Shown here piece by piece: positions 43,536-52,508 of a DNA stretch of 64,000 bases. The notes beneath the pieces are model-generated. The model was not told where the DNA came from. It made no database searches and saw only the letters and a list, made by a program, of their open reading frames with translations. Source of the stretch: Paenibacillus sp. FSL R10-2734 (GTDB lineage Bacteria; Bacillota; Bacilli; Paenibacillales; Paenibacillaceae); the NCBI RefSeq assembly GCF_037963865.1, contig NZ_CP150170.1, positions 372,001 through 436,000 on the forward strand. The letters run 5' to 3'. Each line of letters starts with the position of its first letter. The first letter of the stretch is position 1. The translations under genes were made by a program, and so were the position numbers.

Positions 43536-44486
43536 TTAAGAACGAAGCAAGAGGCCAGCAGCGCCAACAATACCTGCATCATTCCCGAGCTCCGCAGGGA
43601 TAATCGAAACACCAGTCTGAAGCGGAGCCGGTGCAAGCTTAGCAAACACGCGACGAACTTCATCAAATAGAATATCTCCAGCCTTAGATACACCACCACC
43701 AACGATGAAGACCTCAGGGTTAAGCACAGCCGCAACAGAAGCCATAGATTTACCCAAATAGTATGCTGCACGGTTTACTATGCGAATCGCTACTTCATCG
43801 CCAGCCTTAGCTGCATCAAATACTTCCTTCGCAGCAATCTTCTCTACCGTAGAGAGGGAAGTACGATCACCACGTGCTACTGCATCATTAGCCATACGAA
43901 TAATTCCTGTTGCGGAGGAAACGGTTTCCAAACATCCCATATTGCCACAACCACATTGAATAGCTTCCAGATCCGGCACTACAGAGATATGGCCAAGCTC
44001 ACCTGCTAGGCCCGCAAAACCTTGATAAATCTTACCATTAATAATGATTCCGCCACCAACACCTGTTCCTAGCGTATAGCAGACACAGTTTTCAATCCCG
44101 CGTCCCGCACCACTCCAGGCTTCACCCAGTGCAGCTACGTTCGCATCATTGTCTATTTTGACAGGCTTGTTCCAGCGATCTTCCAAAATGGAGCGAATCG
44201 GCACATCTTTAAATCCTATGTTAGGCGCAAGGATGATGATTCCTTCACGAATATTTGTGAACCCTGCTACGCCCGCTCCTACACCTGCAAGCTGATCCCA
44301 AGAGTACGGGGAATCCTCCACAATTTGGCGTACATACTTCTCGATATTATCGATAACAGTATCGACACCTTCTGCAGTTTCTGTGGGTCCCTCATAAGTA
44401 TGCAATAGAGTTCCCTCAGCATTGCAGATTCCAACCTTAATTGCAGTTCCACCCAAATCCACGCCAACGTAGATATTCTCAGACAT
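43536..44486 (-). CDS. glcK: ROK-family glucokinase
   Basis: 316 aa. Phosphorylates glucose with ATP. GVDLGGTAIKVGICN (phosphate loop), the ROK signature VGGGIIINGKIYQG and LAGELGHISV, and the zinc-binding CGCGNMGCLETVSS. The ATG at 44486 has AAGGTGG 8 nt upstream; the ATG at 44498 would sit inside that site. Likely co-transcribed with rapZ (46-nt gap). Glucose specificity is inferred from close likeness to GlcK. Confidence 0.92.
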   Translation of the reverse strand: MSENIYVGVDLGGTAIKVGICNAEGTLLHTYEGPTETAEGVDTVIDNIEKYVRQIVEDSPYSWDQLAGVGAGVAGFTNIREGIIILAPNIGFKDVPIRSILEDRWNKPVKIDNDANVAALGEAWSGAGRGIENCVCYTLGTGVGGGIIINGKIYQGFAGLAGELGHISVVPDLEAIQCGCGNMGCLETVSSATGIIRMANDAVARGDRTSLSTVEKIAAKEVFDAAKAGDEVAIRIVNRAAYYLGKSMASVAAVLNPEVFIVGGGVSKAGDILFDEVRRVFAKLAPAPLQTGVSIIPAELGNDAGIVGAAGLLLRS

Positions 44487-44618
44487 GTAGCAAGCCACCT
44501 TTTTTTATACTAAAATAGTTAATCCTAAGTACCAACTATAATAGAAGCCCCCTCTGTGGTCAAGGAAAGACAACACACCCGGGAATTCCTTATTTTAAAA
44601 GTATACTCTATTATATTC

Positions 44619-44655
44619 TAAAAAGACCCTCTTGCGCCGAAACAAGAGAGTCTTC
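44619..44655 (-). terminator. Terminator of the DUF1858-DUF438 operon
   Basis: AAGACTCTCTTGTTTC and GCGCAAGAGGGTCTT with TTTA after it on the minus strand. Confidence 0.85.
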
Positions 44656-44695
44656 TTTCTATATTATTATTTGGAAATTATCCTTTAGTGTCCAT

Positions 44696-45961
44696 TTATT
44701 CCGATAGAATACGTTTTTGGCCCTCTAGTGCACGGATTGGTGCGATATTCTGTGTAAACTCCAGCGTCCCCATATACTTGCCGGTCTCGTCGCGTACAGC
44801 GAAATAACGGATGTAGATAAATTTATCCTTGATGTTGATCCAGAAGTCTTCAGCATCCTTACGACCTGCCTTGAAGTCCTCCAGAAGCTTCTCTACCACA
44901 TGCACACTTTGTGGCGGATGACAGTTCTGTACTGTGCGTCCAATCACTGCTTTAGTTCGCGCAAAGATACGTTCCTTCCCGTGTGAGAAATATCGAACGA
45001 CATCATTCTCATCAATAAATGTCAGATCTACCGGCAGGTGATTGAGCACGGTCTCTAGCTGATGCAGTGACAACAGACCTGTCTCAAAGCGAATGAACCC
45101 TTCTTGCGGAGCGGCCCCCGCTGCTTCCTCCTGCAATGCTGCACCTTCCGGCTCTGCGGCACGCTCGGGTATCCACTCCTGTTCCGGTGCCGTTAGGCAG
45201 AATCCGATTTCATCGCTCTCCCGAGCGATTTTGACCCATTCATCTTCAGTCAATTTGTCCAGCGCCATAGGCAGTAGAATATTTTCTTCTTTAAAGATCA
45301 TTTCATTAACTTCCTTGATGATCTCCGCTAGCTGAACCCCAATTTCAGATGCGTTCCCGCTGTAAGTGCTGAGCGCTGCCTTTGCCTCTTTAATCATACG
45401 ACGGATATTATCATCCACTCCCCACATGACCTTGGTTGGCCCATAAATCCCGTATTTTTCGAGGTAAGGAAAGAGTAGGTTCTCTTTACGACTGTAGTGT
45501 TTATCAAGATCCAGCAGCAAGCTAAGATCCTCCAACAACTTGAAGATCTGTTCCTCACTATCGTTCTTTTGAAACTTTGTCGCGTGCAGATCCATACGGA
45601 AGTTAACAAGTCTTTCAATTTCACGATTCTCTAACTTAAAGGTGTGTACTGGATGGCCTGGCTGCTCCTCGGGCTTAGACGAGCGGTGAATCTGCTCAAT
45701 AGAACCTTTAAAGATCGCCGTGTGCACCGAACAAAGTCGTTGTACCTCGGATACCGGAATCCCCTCTTCGGTCATTAACGAATGCTCCATCGCGGAAATT
45801 TCCGCTACGGTAACATCACCTACAGCTTCCTCAAAGCGCGCCTTAACCTCATCTACGCTTTTGCCTGCATGTAGCTCCTTAATAATCTCCTTGAGCATAG
45901 CCTGACGCCGGGTCTGCTCCGGTGCATCAACCTCACGGTTATTTATAAGTTCACTCATCAT
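44696..45961 (-). CDS. DUF438 protein with hemerythrin-like and PAS domains
   Basis: 421 aa, cytoplasmic. DUF438 at about 15-95; a hemerythrin-type four-helix bundle at about 110-260 with the expected His/Glu set (DLHATKFQ, DLDKHYSRKENLLFPYLEKYGI, MIFKEENILLPMAL); an Ala/Glu-rich linker; and a C-terminal PAS domain at about 300-410 (PVDLTFIDENDVVRYFSHGKER, HPPQSVHVVEKLL). Such proteins are thought to sense oxygen or nitric oxide through a di-iron site. The DUF1858 gene precedes it by 36 nt. An Fnr-like box upstream of the pair fits an anaerobic role. Confidence 0.9.
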   Translation of the reverse strand: MMSELINNREVDAPEQTRRQAMLKEIIKELHAGKSVDEVKARFEEAVGDVTVAEISAMEHSLMTEEGIPVSEVQRLCSVHTAIFKGSIEQIHRSSKPEEQPGHPVHTFKLENREIERLVNFRMDLHATKFQKNDSEEQIFKLLEDLSLLLDLDKHYSRKENLLFPYLEKYGIYGPTKVMWGVDDNIRRMIKEAKAALSTYSGNASEIGVQLAEIIKEVNEMIFKEENILLPMALDKLTEDEWVKIARESDEIGFCLTAPEQEWIPERAAEPEGAALQEEAAGAAPQEGFIRFETGLLSLHQLETVLNHLPVDLTFIDENDVVRYFSHGKERIFARTKAVIGRTVQNCHPPQSVHVVEKLLEDFKAGRKDAEDFWINIKDKFIYIRYFAVRDETGKYMGTLEFTQNIAPIRALEGQKRILSE

Positions 45962-45997
45962 TAATCTCTCCTTATCGAGGTTTGGTTATCGGTTCCT

Positions 45998-46225
45998 TTA
46001 TTTCATAATCTCGAAGCCATGTTGTTCAAATGCTAACTCCACGGTGTCGGGATCGATTTTCTTCAATTTGATTCCTTTGGATAAGGTCATGAAACGTCCA
46101 GCCGCCTGCAGCATGCCAGGCTTAGCGATATCCTTAAAGCCCAGCTCTACCATAATCTCGATGACCTCCGGATGCCGTGATACCATATCGAATATGGATT
46201 CATCCATTCGCAGCGCTTTTTCCAT
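45998..46225 (-). CDS. DUF1858 protein
   Basis: 75 aa, beginning MEKALRMDESIFDMVSRHPE and containing ELGFKDIAKPGML. DUF1858 proteins are small helical partners often found next to DUF438/hemerythrin proteins and hybrid-cluster or nitrite-handling genes in anaerobic gene sets. First gene of the two-gene unit. GGAGAAG lies 8 nt before the ATG. The exact role is unknown. Confidence 0.88.
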   Translation of the reverse strand: MEKALRMDESIFDMVSRHPEVIEIMVELGFKDIAKPGMLQAAGRFMTLSKGIKLKKIDPDTVELAFEQHGFEIMK

Positions 46226-46244
46226 GTGACTCTTCTCCTTTTTG

Positions 46245-46259
46245 TGAGAACTATTCTCA
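46245..46259 (-). promoter_or_regulatory. Fur/PerR-like inverted repeat in the DUF1858 promoter
   Basis: TGAGAATAGTTCTCA on the minus strand: inverted repeat TGAGAA-N3-TTCTCA, 12 of 15 positions as in the Fur-type 7-1-7 motif. It overlaps an AGAATA -10 (46252-46257), spaced 17 bp from TTGCCT (46275-46280). Confidence 0.5.
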
Positions 46260-46291
46260 ATACAAGATTAGCACAGGCAATATAGAGCGAT

Positions 46292-46307
46292 TGTGATTGC
46301 AATCACT
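46292..46307 (-). promoter_or_regulatory. Fnr/Crp-type box upstream of DUF1858-DUF438
   Basis: TGTGATTGCAATCACT: TGTGA-N6-TCAC, with a perfect 14-bp palindrome GTGATTGCAATCAC. It lies just upstream of the -35 box. Fits an Fnr site for induction without oxygen. Confidence 0.7.
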
Positions 46308-46310
46308 AAA

Positions 46311-46360
46311 TAAAAAGAAACGACGTTGTCGTCTTTTTTAAGACATCAACGTCGTTTTTC
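46311..46360. terminator. Bidirectional terminator after uxaA
   Basis: ACGACGTTG and CAACGTCGT arms with an inner TCTT/AAGA stem; T-rich tails on both strands. It separates the hexuronate genes from the DUF1858 promoter. Confidence 0.8.
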
Positions 46361-46488
46361 GTAAAAGTATATAAAGCGTGAATCTTAACTTTCATATAAA
46401 TAAAAAACTGCCCCCTACGCTTAAATAGCATACGAGACAGCCTGATTGTTGTATTAAACTCGGGTCATGATATGCATCAATAAGTTTA

Positions 46489-47991
46489 TTATAGCGTTAC
46501 CCCTGTTTTGAAAATGGAAATCTCACGGAAGTTATTCTTTTCATTATTAACCCACTCGCCGCTGGCCACCTCAATAATATAGTTAATGAAGTCACGCAAG
46601 ACCTCGTCTGGAGAACCGTCTTCAACCAATACCCCTGCATTAAAATCAATCCAGTGACGCTTACCTTCATACAAAGGCGTATTTGTAGACACTTTCATCG
46701 TTGGCACGAATGTACCAAAAGGCGTTCCCCGTCCGGTTGTAAAGATCACCAATTGGCAGCCAGCAGCAGCAAGTGCGGACGAAGCCACAAGATCGTTGCC
46801 TGGCGCATTCAGGAGATTTAATCCTTTATTAGTGATAAGTTCCCCGTACTTAAGTACATCCATGACCGTGGAGTTACCAGATTTCTGCGTGCAGCCCAGT
46901 GATTTATCCTCGAGCGTAGTGATTCCTCCGGCTTTATTCCCTGGAGAAGGATTTTCGTACACCGGCTGTTTGTAGTCCATAAAATACTGTTTAAAGTCGT
47001 TGATAAGATCAACAATTTTGTGGAAAATATCTTCGTCTGCAGCACGTTCCATCAGAATTTTTTCTGCGCCAAACATTTCAGGCACTTCAGTCAGTACAGT
47101 TGTACCGCCTTGAGCAGCCATATAGTCAGACAGACGTCCAAGCAGTGGATTCGCAGTAATGCCAGACAGACCATCGGAGCCTCCACACTTCAGACCGATC
47201 TTCAGCTCAGAGAGTGCCACCTCTTCCCGATGATCACCCTGCACGTTATTATAGATTTCCTTCAGCAGCTTTACGCCCTCTTCAATCTCATTTCCAACCT
47301 CTTGGGAGACAAGGAAGCGTACACGATCCTCATCATAGCTGCCCAGCATTTCTTTAAAAACATGCAAGTTGTTATTCTCACAACCTAGTCCGAGCACAAG
47401 CACGCCGGCCGCATTTGGATGTTTAACCGCGTTAGCGAGAATTGTACGGGTATTGTCATGATCATCGCCAAGCTGGGAGCAACCATAATTATGCTTAAGC
47501 ACAAGCACATTATCGAATGGAGCAATATCCCCAACCTCTGCCTTGAAAATATTGATGATCTGCTCCGCCACTCCATTCACACAACCAACCGTAGGCACGA
47601 TCCACAGCTCATTGCGGATACCTACAGATCCATCAAAGCGTCGATACCCCTTAAAGGTCAAATTCTCAGCGGCAAAAGGATTCGGCGTCAGCTTCTGCGC
47701 AAAGGTATATTCCTCTACCCCTGTTAGGTTTGTCTTCGTATTATGAGTGTGCACCCACTGGCCTGGCGCGATAGGCGCTTTAGCATGACCGATGGGATAA
47801 CCATATTTCAACACATTTTCACCTTCGCTAATACTGGTTAGTGCAATTTTATGACCTCTAGCAATATCTTCTGTAATCTTAATCTCTTTTGAACCAATTA
47901 CGATGGTATCGTCTGCTTTATAGTCCTTCAGTGCAACAGCGACGTTATCAGCTTCGTTGATCTGCAATACCTCTTTCATGGTCTTGATCAT
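46489..47991 (-). CDS. uxaA: Altronate dehydratase
   Basis: 500 aa. Converts D-altronate to 2-keto-3-deoxygluconate. N-terminal SAF domain (about 15-95, GHKIALTSISEGENVLKYGY) and the large dehydratase domain with RFDGSVGIRNELWIVPTVGCVN and KCGGSDGLSGITANPLLG (iron-binding cysteines). Last gene of the hexuronate group, 21 nt after uxaB; AGGAGGTGA before the ATG. kdgK and kdgA, which finish the pathway, are not in the window. Confidence 0.96.
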   Translation of the reverse strand: MIKTMKEVLQINEADNVAVALKDYKADDTIVIGSKEIKITEDIARGHKIALTSISEGENVLKYGYPIGHAKAPIAPGQWVHTHNTKTNLTGVEEYTFAQKLTPNPFAAENLTFKGYRRFDGSVGIRNELWIVPTVGCVNGVAEQIINIFKAEVGDIAPFDNVLVLKHNYGCSQLGDDHDNTRTILANAVKHPNAAGVLVLGLGCENNNLHVFKEMLGSYDEDRVRFLVSQEVGNEIEEGVKLLKEIYNNVQGDHREEVALSELKIGLKCGGSDGLSGITANPLLGRLSDYMAAQGGTTVLTEVPEMFGAEKILMERAADEDIFHKIVDLINDFKQYFMDYKQPVYENPSPGNKAGGITTLEDKSLGCTQKSGNSTVMDVLKYGELITNKGLNLLNAPGNDLVASSALAAAGCQLVIFTTGRGTPFGTFVPTMKVSTNTPLYEGKRHWIDFNAGVLVEDGSPDEVLRDFINYIIEVASGEWVNNEKNNFREISIFKTGVTL

Positions 47992-48012
47992 ATGATTGTC
48001 ACCTCCTGGATA

Positions 48013-49482
48013 TTAGTTGTGTGCCGGTCTCTTCACGAACGCTTTCAATGCTTGCTTCATGCCGGTCTTCTCAATCGCAATCAGTCCTTCTGTCACCTTG
48101 TCAGTAAGCCCAGCCACTTCATTCAGATCACAACCCCAGCGATTGGTTGCTGCTAGTACATCGACGGCCAATGCGCGTAATCCTGTGTCTGTACCATCCC
48201 ATCCTCCCCACAAGGAAGCGAACCATTCCAAAATATCTGCATCATCTGCAAGCTGAATTTCTTCCTGTCCTCTACGTCCTTTATAGAAAGCAATTAATGC
48301 GCTCAATGAGAAGACGAGCTTTTCAGGCAATTGGCCTTTCGACTCCACAAATTGCAGTAATGAAGGCAAATCTCTTGTCTTAAATTTCGATATAGAGTTA
48401 AGGGAGATGCTCATCAAGTAATGCTGCACATAAGGGTTCAGGAACCGTTCCAATACCGCGTCTGCAAAAGAGTTCAATTCCTCTACCGGCAGATCCAGCG
48501 TCGGAATAATCTCATCGTAGATTAAGGACTTCACGTACGTCCCAACCTCTTCGTGCTCGATCGCCTCAGCAACCGTATCAATTCCGTACAAATACGCTAC
48601 TGGTGTCAGAGCTGTATGAGCCCCGTTTAGAATTCTCACTTTACGAGTCCGATAAGGGGTCATATCATCTACCACCAGCACATTGAGACCTGCTAGCTCA
48701 GCCGGGAACTCCTCTTTAATCCACTGTGGTCCTTCAATTACCCAAAGGTGGAACTGCTCACCAACAACGACCAGCTTATCCTCATAGCCCAGTTCTTCTG
48801 TAATCTCGGCAATGCTGTCTCTTGGATAACCGGGAACAATGCGGTCCACCAGACTGCAGCAGAAGGTATTAGCTTCATTCAACCACTCTACAAAGCCTTC
48901 TCCGAGATTCCACAGGTCAGCATATTTTAAAATAACCTTTTTAAGCTCATCACCATTCCGGTCAATCAGCTCGCACGGAATAATGATAAAGCCTTTTGAA
49001 GCATCACCATTAAAAATTTCATAACGTTTATATAGTAAGGCCGTCAGCTTGCCCGGAAAGCTACTCTGTGGGGTATCGGTTAACTTGTCGCCGGCTTCAA
49101 AAGCTATTCCTGCCTCAGTAGTATTGGACATGATAAAACGAAGTTCAGGGTTCTCGGCAAGCTTCATATACTCCTCGTGTTGCGAGTATGGATTGAGCGT
49201 CCGCGTAATACAATTGATTACCTCATGCTCTTTTACAGCTACTCCGTCTTTGAGTCCTTGTAGATAAAGGGTATACAGCCCATCCTGATCATTTAGCATT
49301 TCTGCAAGCCCGTTAGCCAGCGGCTGCACGACAACCACTCCACCGTTGAAATCCGTTTGTTGATTCATGGTATGAATCTGCCAATCTACAAACGCGCGCA
49401 TGAAATTGCCCTCACCAAATTGCAGAACCTTTTCGGGATACTGCTTATAAGCTTTCCAACTATCGCTATTCAATCTTTCCAA
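48013..49482 (-). CDS. uxaB: Tagaturonate reductase (altronate oxidoreductase)
   Basis: 489 aa, mannitol-dehydrogenase fold. Reduces D-tagaturonate to D-altronate with NADH. QFGEGNFMRAFVDWQIH carries the NAD-binding glycine pattern, then IMSNTTEAGI, and the catalytic LNGAHTALTPVAYLYG. TTG start at 49482, with GGAGG 8 nt upstream. Own promoter region after the LacI-gene terminator, with a possible LacI-type half-conserved operator at 49573-49586. Confidence 0.95.
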   Translation of the reverse strand: MERLNSDSWKAYKQYPEKVLQFGEGNFMRAFVDWQIHTMNQQTDFNGGVVVVQPLANGLAEMLNDQDGLYTLYLQGLKDGVAVKEHEVINCITRTLNPYSQHEEYMKLAENPELRFIMSNTTEAGIAFEAGDKLTDTPQSSFPGKLTALLYKRYEIFNGDASKGFIIIPCELIDRNGDELKKVILKYADLWNLGEGFVEWLNEANTFCCSLVDRIVPGYPRDSIAEITEELGYEDKLVVVGEQFHLWVIEGPQWIKEEFPAELAGLNVLVVDDMTPYRTRKVRILNGAHTALTPVAYLYGIDTVAEAIEHEEVGTYVKSLIYDEIIPTLDLPVEELNSFADAVLERFLNPYVQHYLMSISLNSISKFKTRDLPSLLQFVESKGQLPEKLVFSLSALIAFYKGRRGQEEIQLADDADILEWFASLWGGWDGTDTGLRALAVDVLAATNRWGCDLNEVAGLTDKVTEGLIAIEKTGMKQALKAFVKRPAHN

Positions 49483-49572
49483 TGTAAACGCCTCCTATTT
49501 TATAAATGCACACGATAAACTTATATTTGTATTACTTAAAACAATATTTATATTATAATTTACTTTGAATTA

Positions 49573-49586
49573 TGCACACGTGAAAA
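49573..49586 (-). promoter_or_regulatory. Possible LacI-family operator upstream of uxaB
   Basis: TGCACACGTGAAAA agrees with TGTTAACGTGAACA at 10 of 14 positions, including the central ACGTGAA. A TATAAT lies just downstream near 49552-49557. Weaker than the two sites before uxaC. Confidence 0.45.
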
Positions 49587-49594
49587 TTTAAATC

Positions 49595-49619
49595 AAAAAC
49601 CCTTCACAAATTGTAAAGG
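49595..49619 (-). terminator. Terminator of the LacI-family regulator gene
   Basis: CCTTTACA-ATT-TGTGAAGG followed by GTTTTTG on the minus strand; one G-T pair in the stem. Confidence 0.7.
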
Positions 49620-49652
49620 ATTAGGCCGCTGTATGCTGTATGCGCACCATTA

Positions 49653-50657
49653 CTATTTTTGAAGCTTCCTGACCGATTCTCTCTCAATAAACTCTGTTTC
49701 AATCGAGATTGGGCCGTCTTTCTCCGTAGGTTCCTTGATTAAGCTTAACAGCTGGTGTGCACCTTGCTCACTGATCTTTTCAATCGGACGCTTCACTGTG
49801 GTCAGCGAAGGATTCGCATAGAGTGAAAAACCTATATCGTCAAAGCCCACAATGGAGACATCATTCGGTACCTGCAGCCCTCGCTCGAATACGTTTTTCA
49901 TAGCCCCGATAGCCATATCATCATTGGAGCAAAATACAGCCGTCGGAGGTCTCTCCAAATCCAGTAGCTCGCTCATCGCCTTATATCCACTTTGCATATC
50001 ATAATTACCACGGATCATAAAGTCGTTACGGACAGGAATATTATGGTCAATCAGAGCTTTTATAAAACCGTCTCGCCGCTCCTGCGTGGATTTAAAGCCC
50101 TCGACGCCTTCAATGATCGCAATGTCTTGATGTCCGGATTCAATCAGGTGTTTGCCTGCATTATAAGCGCCTTCCCGGTCATTGGAGATGATGTTGATAA
50201 TGGAGCGGTCATCAATCTGCCTATTCAACACAACGATTGGAATGCCTTGCTGAACTACATGATAAATGAATTTATTATCTGCTTCACTTTGGCTCATAAG
50301 AATAATTCCGTCAAAGCGTTTACGATGAATAGAGGAATACTCAGTATAATCGTCGATCCCGCGGATGAACAGATTATACTCTACATCTATGACACTATTC
50401 ACACCACGAATCGTATCAGAAAAGAAACCAGATGTGGTGCCCTTGGCAATACTCGTGAAGAACAGACCAATGGTATAAGATCGCTGCATCACAAGGCTTT
50501 TGGCATTGTAATTAGGGACGTAACCCACTTGCGCAGCGATCTCGGCAATTTTTTTACGTGTGACTTCTTTAATTAGGGGACTGTTGTTAAGTGCTCTCGA
50601 TACAGTTGTATGTGAAACATTCGCCAGCTTGGCGATATCCTTGATTGTAGGTGCCAT
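49653..50657 (-). CDS. LacI-family regulator of hexuronate genes
   Basis: 334 aa. N-terminal LacI HTH with hinge: TIKDIAKLANVSHTTVSRAL then NSPLIKEVTRKKI (about 3-50); sugar-binding domain with SQSEADNKFIYHVVQQGIPIVVLNRQ and VFCSNDDMAIGAMKN, ending VGFDDIGFSLYANPSLTTVKRP. It lies between uxaC and uxaB, so it very likely controls them (ExuR/KdgR-like). The putative operators have the central CG of the LacI family. The inducer is probably a hexuronate or an intermediate. Confidence 0.92.
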   Translation of the reverse strand: MAPTIKDIAKLANVSHTTVSRALNNSPLIKEVTRKKIAEIAAQVGYVPNYNAKSLVMQRSYTIGLFFTSIAKGTTSGFFSDTIRGVNSVIDVEYNLFIRGIDDYTEYSSIHRKRFDGIILMSQSEADNKFIYHVVQQGIPIVVLNRQIDDRSIINIISNDREGAYNAGKHLIESGHQDIAIIEGVEGFKSTQERRDGFIKALIDHNIPVRNDFMIRGNYDMQSGYKAMSELLDLERPPTAVFCSNDDMAIGAMKNVFERGLQVPNDVSIVGFDDIGFSLYANPSLTTVKRPIEKISEQGAHQLLSLIKEPTEKDGPISIETEFIERESVRKLQK

Positions 50658-50714
50658 GGGTCAACCTTCCTTATCAAACGGGTTTGGCTCTTCCATGTAA
50701 GGATATCATAACGA

Positions 50715-52142
50715 TTACCTAGTCACCAATGCCTGTTTCGAGAAATTGAAATAATGATCAGCGTTATTGTAACAGATATTCTTGATCATGCCGCCCAGTA
50801 AATCCAAATCATCCGGAGCTTCTCCGGTTTCTACCCAAGAACCTACAAGATCGCACAGGATTCTTCTAAAGTATTCATGTCTGGTATACGATAAAAAGCT
50901 TCTGGAGTCGGTTAACATTCCGACAAATTGGCTAAGTACGCCGAGATTAGCGAGCGTCTTCATCTGTTCCAGCATGCCGTCCTTGTTATCGTTGAACCAC
51001 CATGCAGTTCCGAATTGAATTTTCCCTGGAATACCGCCCCCTTGGAAGCAGCCCATTAAGCCAGCAATGACATGATTATCATTCGGATTCAGGGAGTACA
51101 AAATGGTCTTAGGTAGTGCGTTCTCACGATCCAGCGCATCTAGCAGCCCTGACAGAGGCTTAGCGATCACGCCGTCATTAATGGAATCATAGCCGGTATC
51201 AGGACCTAGTCGTCCCAACATTACACTGTTATTATTGCGTAGCGCATGGATATGGAATTGCATCGCCCAATCAAGCTCACTGTACAATTTGCCTAGAAAC
51301 ACAAGTGTGAATCCTTTAAATTTCTTTTCCTCACTCTCGCTCACAGCACCGTCTCGAAGCGCTTTGGCGAATATCGCTGTAGCTTCCTCCAAGGTTGCAG
51401 GCTCAAACATTACTGCATCCAAAGCATGATCAGACACACGGCCAGCTCTGGCATGGAAGTATCTTACTCTGCTCTCCAGCGCTTCAAGAAACTGTCCATA
51501 ATTTTCAACAGCCATTCCCGAAACCTCGCTAAGCTGAGCTACCCAAGGTTTAAAAGTTGGACGATTGATTTCAAGGGCTTTATCTGGACGAAATCCCGGA
51601 ACAACGCTGGCATCAAATCCACTCAAGCTGCTGATTTTTTCGTGGTATTCCAAATTATCTACAGGATCATCGGTGGTGCATACGACGGTCACCTTCGATT
51701 TAGTGATTAAATCTCTCGCTCCATACCCTTCACCTTGTAGCTGTCTGTTCACTTCATCCCATATTTTCAGTGCGTTAGCTTCATTCAGCAAATCATATAC
51801 ACCGAAGAAACGCTGCAATTCCAGATGCGTCCAATGATAGAGCGGATTACCGATAATCATAGGAACGGTTCTAGCCCATGCCAAGAACTTATCATAGTCA
51901 CTGGCATCACCCGTAATGAACTTTTCATCTACACCATTTGCCCGCATCACTCTCCATTTATAATGGTCGCCATACAGCCAAGCTTCGGTAATATTGTTGA
52001 ACGTCTTGTTCTCATAAATCTCTTTTGGACTGAGGTGGCAATGATAATCGATAATCGGCATGTCTTTCGCATAATTATGAAACAGCTGAATCGCTGTCTC
52101 ACTGGACAACAAGAAGTTCTCATCCATGAATTTTCTGCTCAT
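50715..52142 (-). CDS. uxaC: Glucuronate (uronate) isomerase
   Basis: 475 aa. Isomerises D-galacturonate to tagaturonate and D-glucuronate to fructuronate. Amidohydrolase fold: PIIDYHCHLSPKEIYENKTF (metal-binding HxH), TEAWLYGDHYKWRVMRANGV, WTHLELQRFFG and FVGMLTDSRSFLSYTRHEYFRR near the end. First gene of the hexuronate cluster. GGAGAG upstream; an internal ATG at 52127 (MDENFLL) is an alternative start. Pectate lyase products feed this step. Confidence 0.97.
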   Translation of the reverse strand: MSRKFMDENFLLSSETAIQLFHNYAKDMPIIDYHCHLSPKEIYENKTFNNITEAWLYGDHYKWRVMRANGVDEKFITGDASDYDKFLAWARTVPMIIGNPLYHWTHLELQRFFGVYDLLNEANALKIWDEVNRQLQGEGYGARDLITKSKVTVVCTTDDPVDNLEYHEKISSLSGFDASVVPGFRPDKALEINRPTFKPWVAQLSEVSGMAVENYGQFLEALESRVRYFHARAGRVSDHALDAVMFEPATLEEATAIFAKALRDGAVSESEEKKFKGFTLVFLGKLYSELDWAMQFHIHALRNNNSVMLGRLGPDTGYDSINDGVIAKPLSGLLDALDRENALPKTILYSLNPNDNHVIAGLMGCFQGGGIPGKIQFGTAWWFNDNKDGMLEQMKTLANLGVLSQFVGMLTDSRSFLSYTRHEYFRRILCDLVGSWVETGEAPDDLDLLGGMIKNICYNNADHYFNFSKQALVTR

Positions 52143-52189
52143 GAGGTTTGCTACTCTCCTTTAAGATCAAAATGGGATTGATACAAAGA

Positions 52190-52203
52190 GTTTAACGTGA
52201 ACA
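52190..52203 (-). promoter_or_regulatory. LacI-family operator O2 of uxaC
   Basis: GTTTAACGTGAACA; 12 of 14 positions match the site at 52281-52294 read on the complement. It lies about 50 nt before the uxaC start, in the leader. Confidence 0.65.
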
Positions 52204-52280
52204 TTTAGTTGATTACTGGACTTCATCATAATTGATATTGTAAACTTCGACTGAATGTAGAAATGTAGTGAAATGAAAAT

Positions 52281-52299
52281 TGTTCACGTTAACATTATA
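52281..52299 (-). promoter_or_regulatory. uxaC -10 box and LacI-family operator O1
   Basis: On the minus strand TATAAT (52294-52299) runs directly into GTTAACGTGAACA; the 14-mer TGTTAACGTGAACA (52281-52294) is an inverted repeat at 12 of 14 positions with a central CG. So the operator covers the transcription start. No good -35 box, as in many regulated promoters. Confidence 0.75.
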
Positions 52300-52387
52300 T
52301 TCTTATTGTAAACGTATTTTTAAAATGCGCAAGTCCTTTTCGAAGGACATTGTTACAGTTATTTAAACATCACCTAGCATTCTGTCA

Positions 52388-52431
52388 CAAGCATAAACGC
52401 CTTCAGCGTGCTTATAAGGACGGCAAGCATT
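52388..52431. repeat. trxB-flanking palindromic repeat, downstream copy
   Basis: AAGCATAAACGCCTTC, a central CTTATAAGGACG and AAGCATTAT. About 44 bp, matching 53497-53543 on the other side of trxB at roughly 85%. Confidence 0.75.
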
Positions 52432-52437
52432 ATATTT

Positions 52438-52478
52438 CAAAAAAGCAGGCGACCCTTTAGAACAAGGGTCGCCTGCTT
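52438..52478 (-). terminator. Terminator of trxB
   Basis: AAGCAGGCGACCCTT and AAGGGTCGCCTGCTT form a 15-bp stem with TTTTGAAA after it on the minus strand. Confidence 0.93.
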
Positions 52479-52508
52479 GAAGTCATTCCGATTAAATTTA
52501 GCGATAAA

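Noticed and set aside
52308..52322. TGTAAACGTATTTT as a cre site for uxaC
   Set aside because: The right half of the consensus (NTNNCA) is missing; the LacI-type sites next to it explain regulation better.
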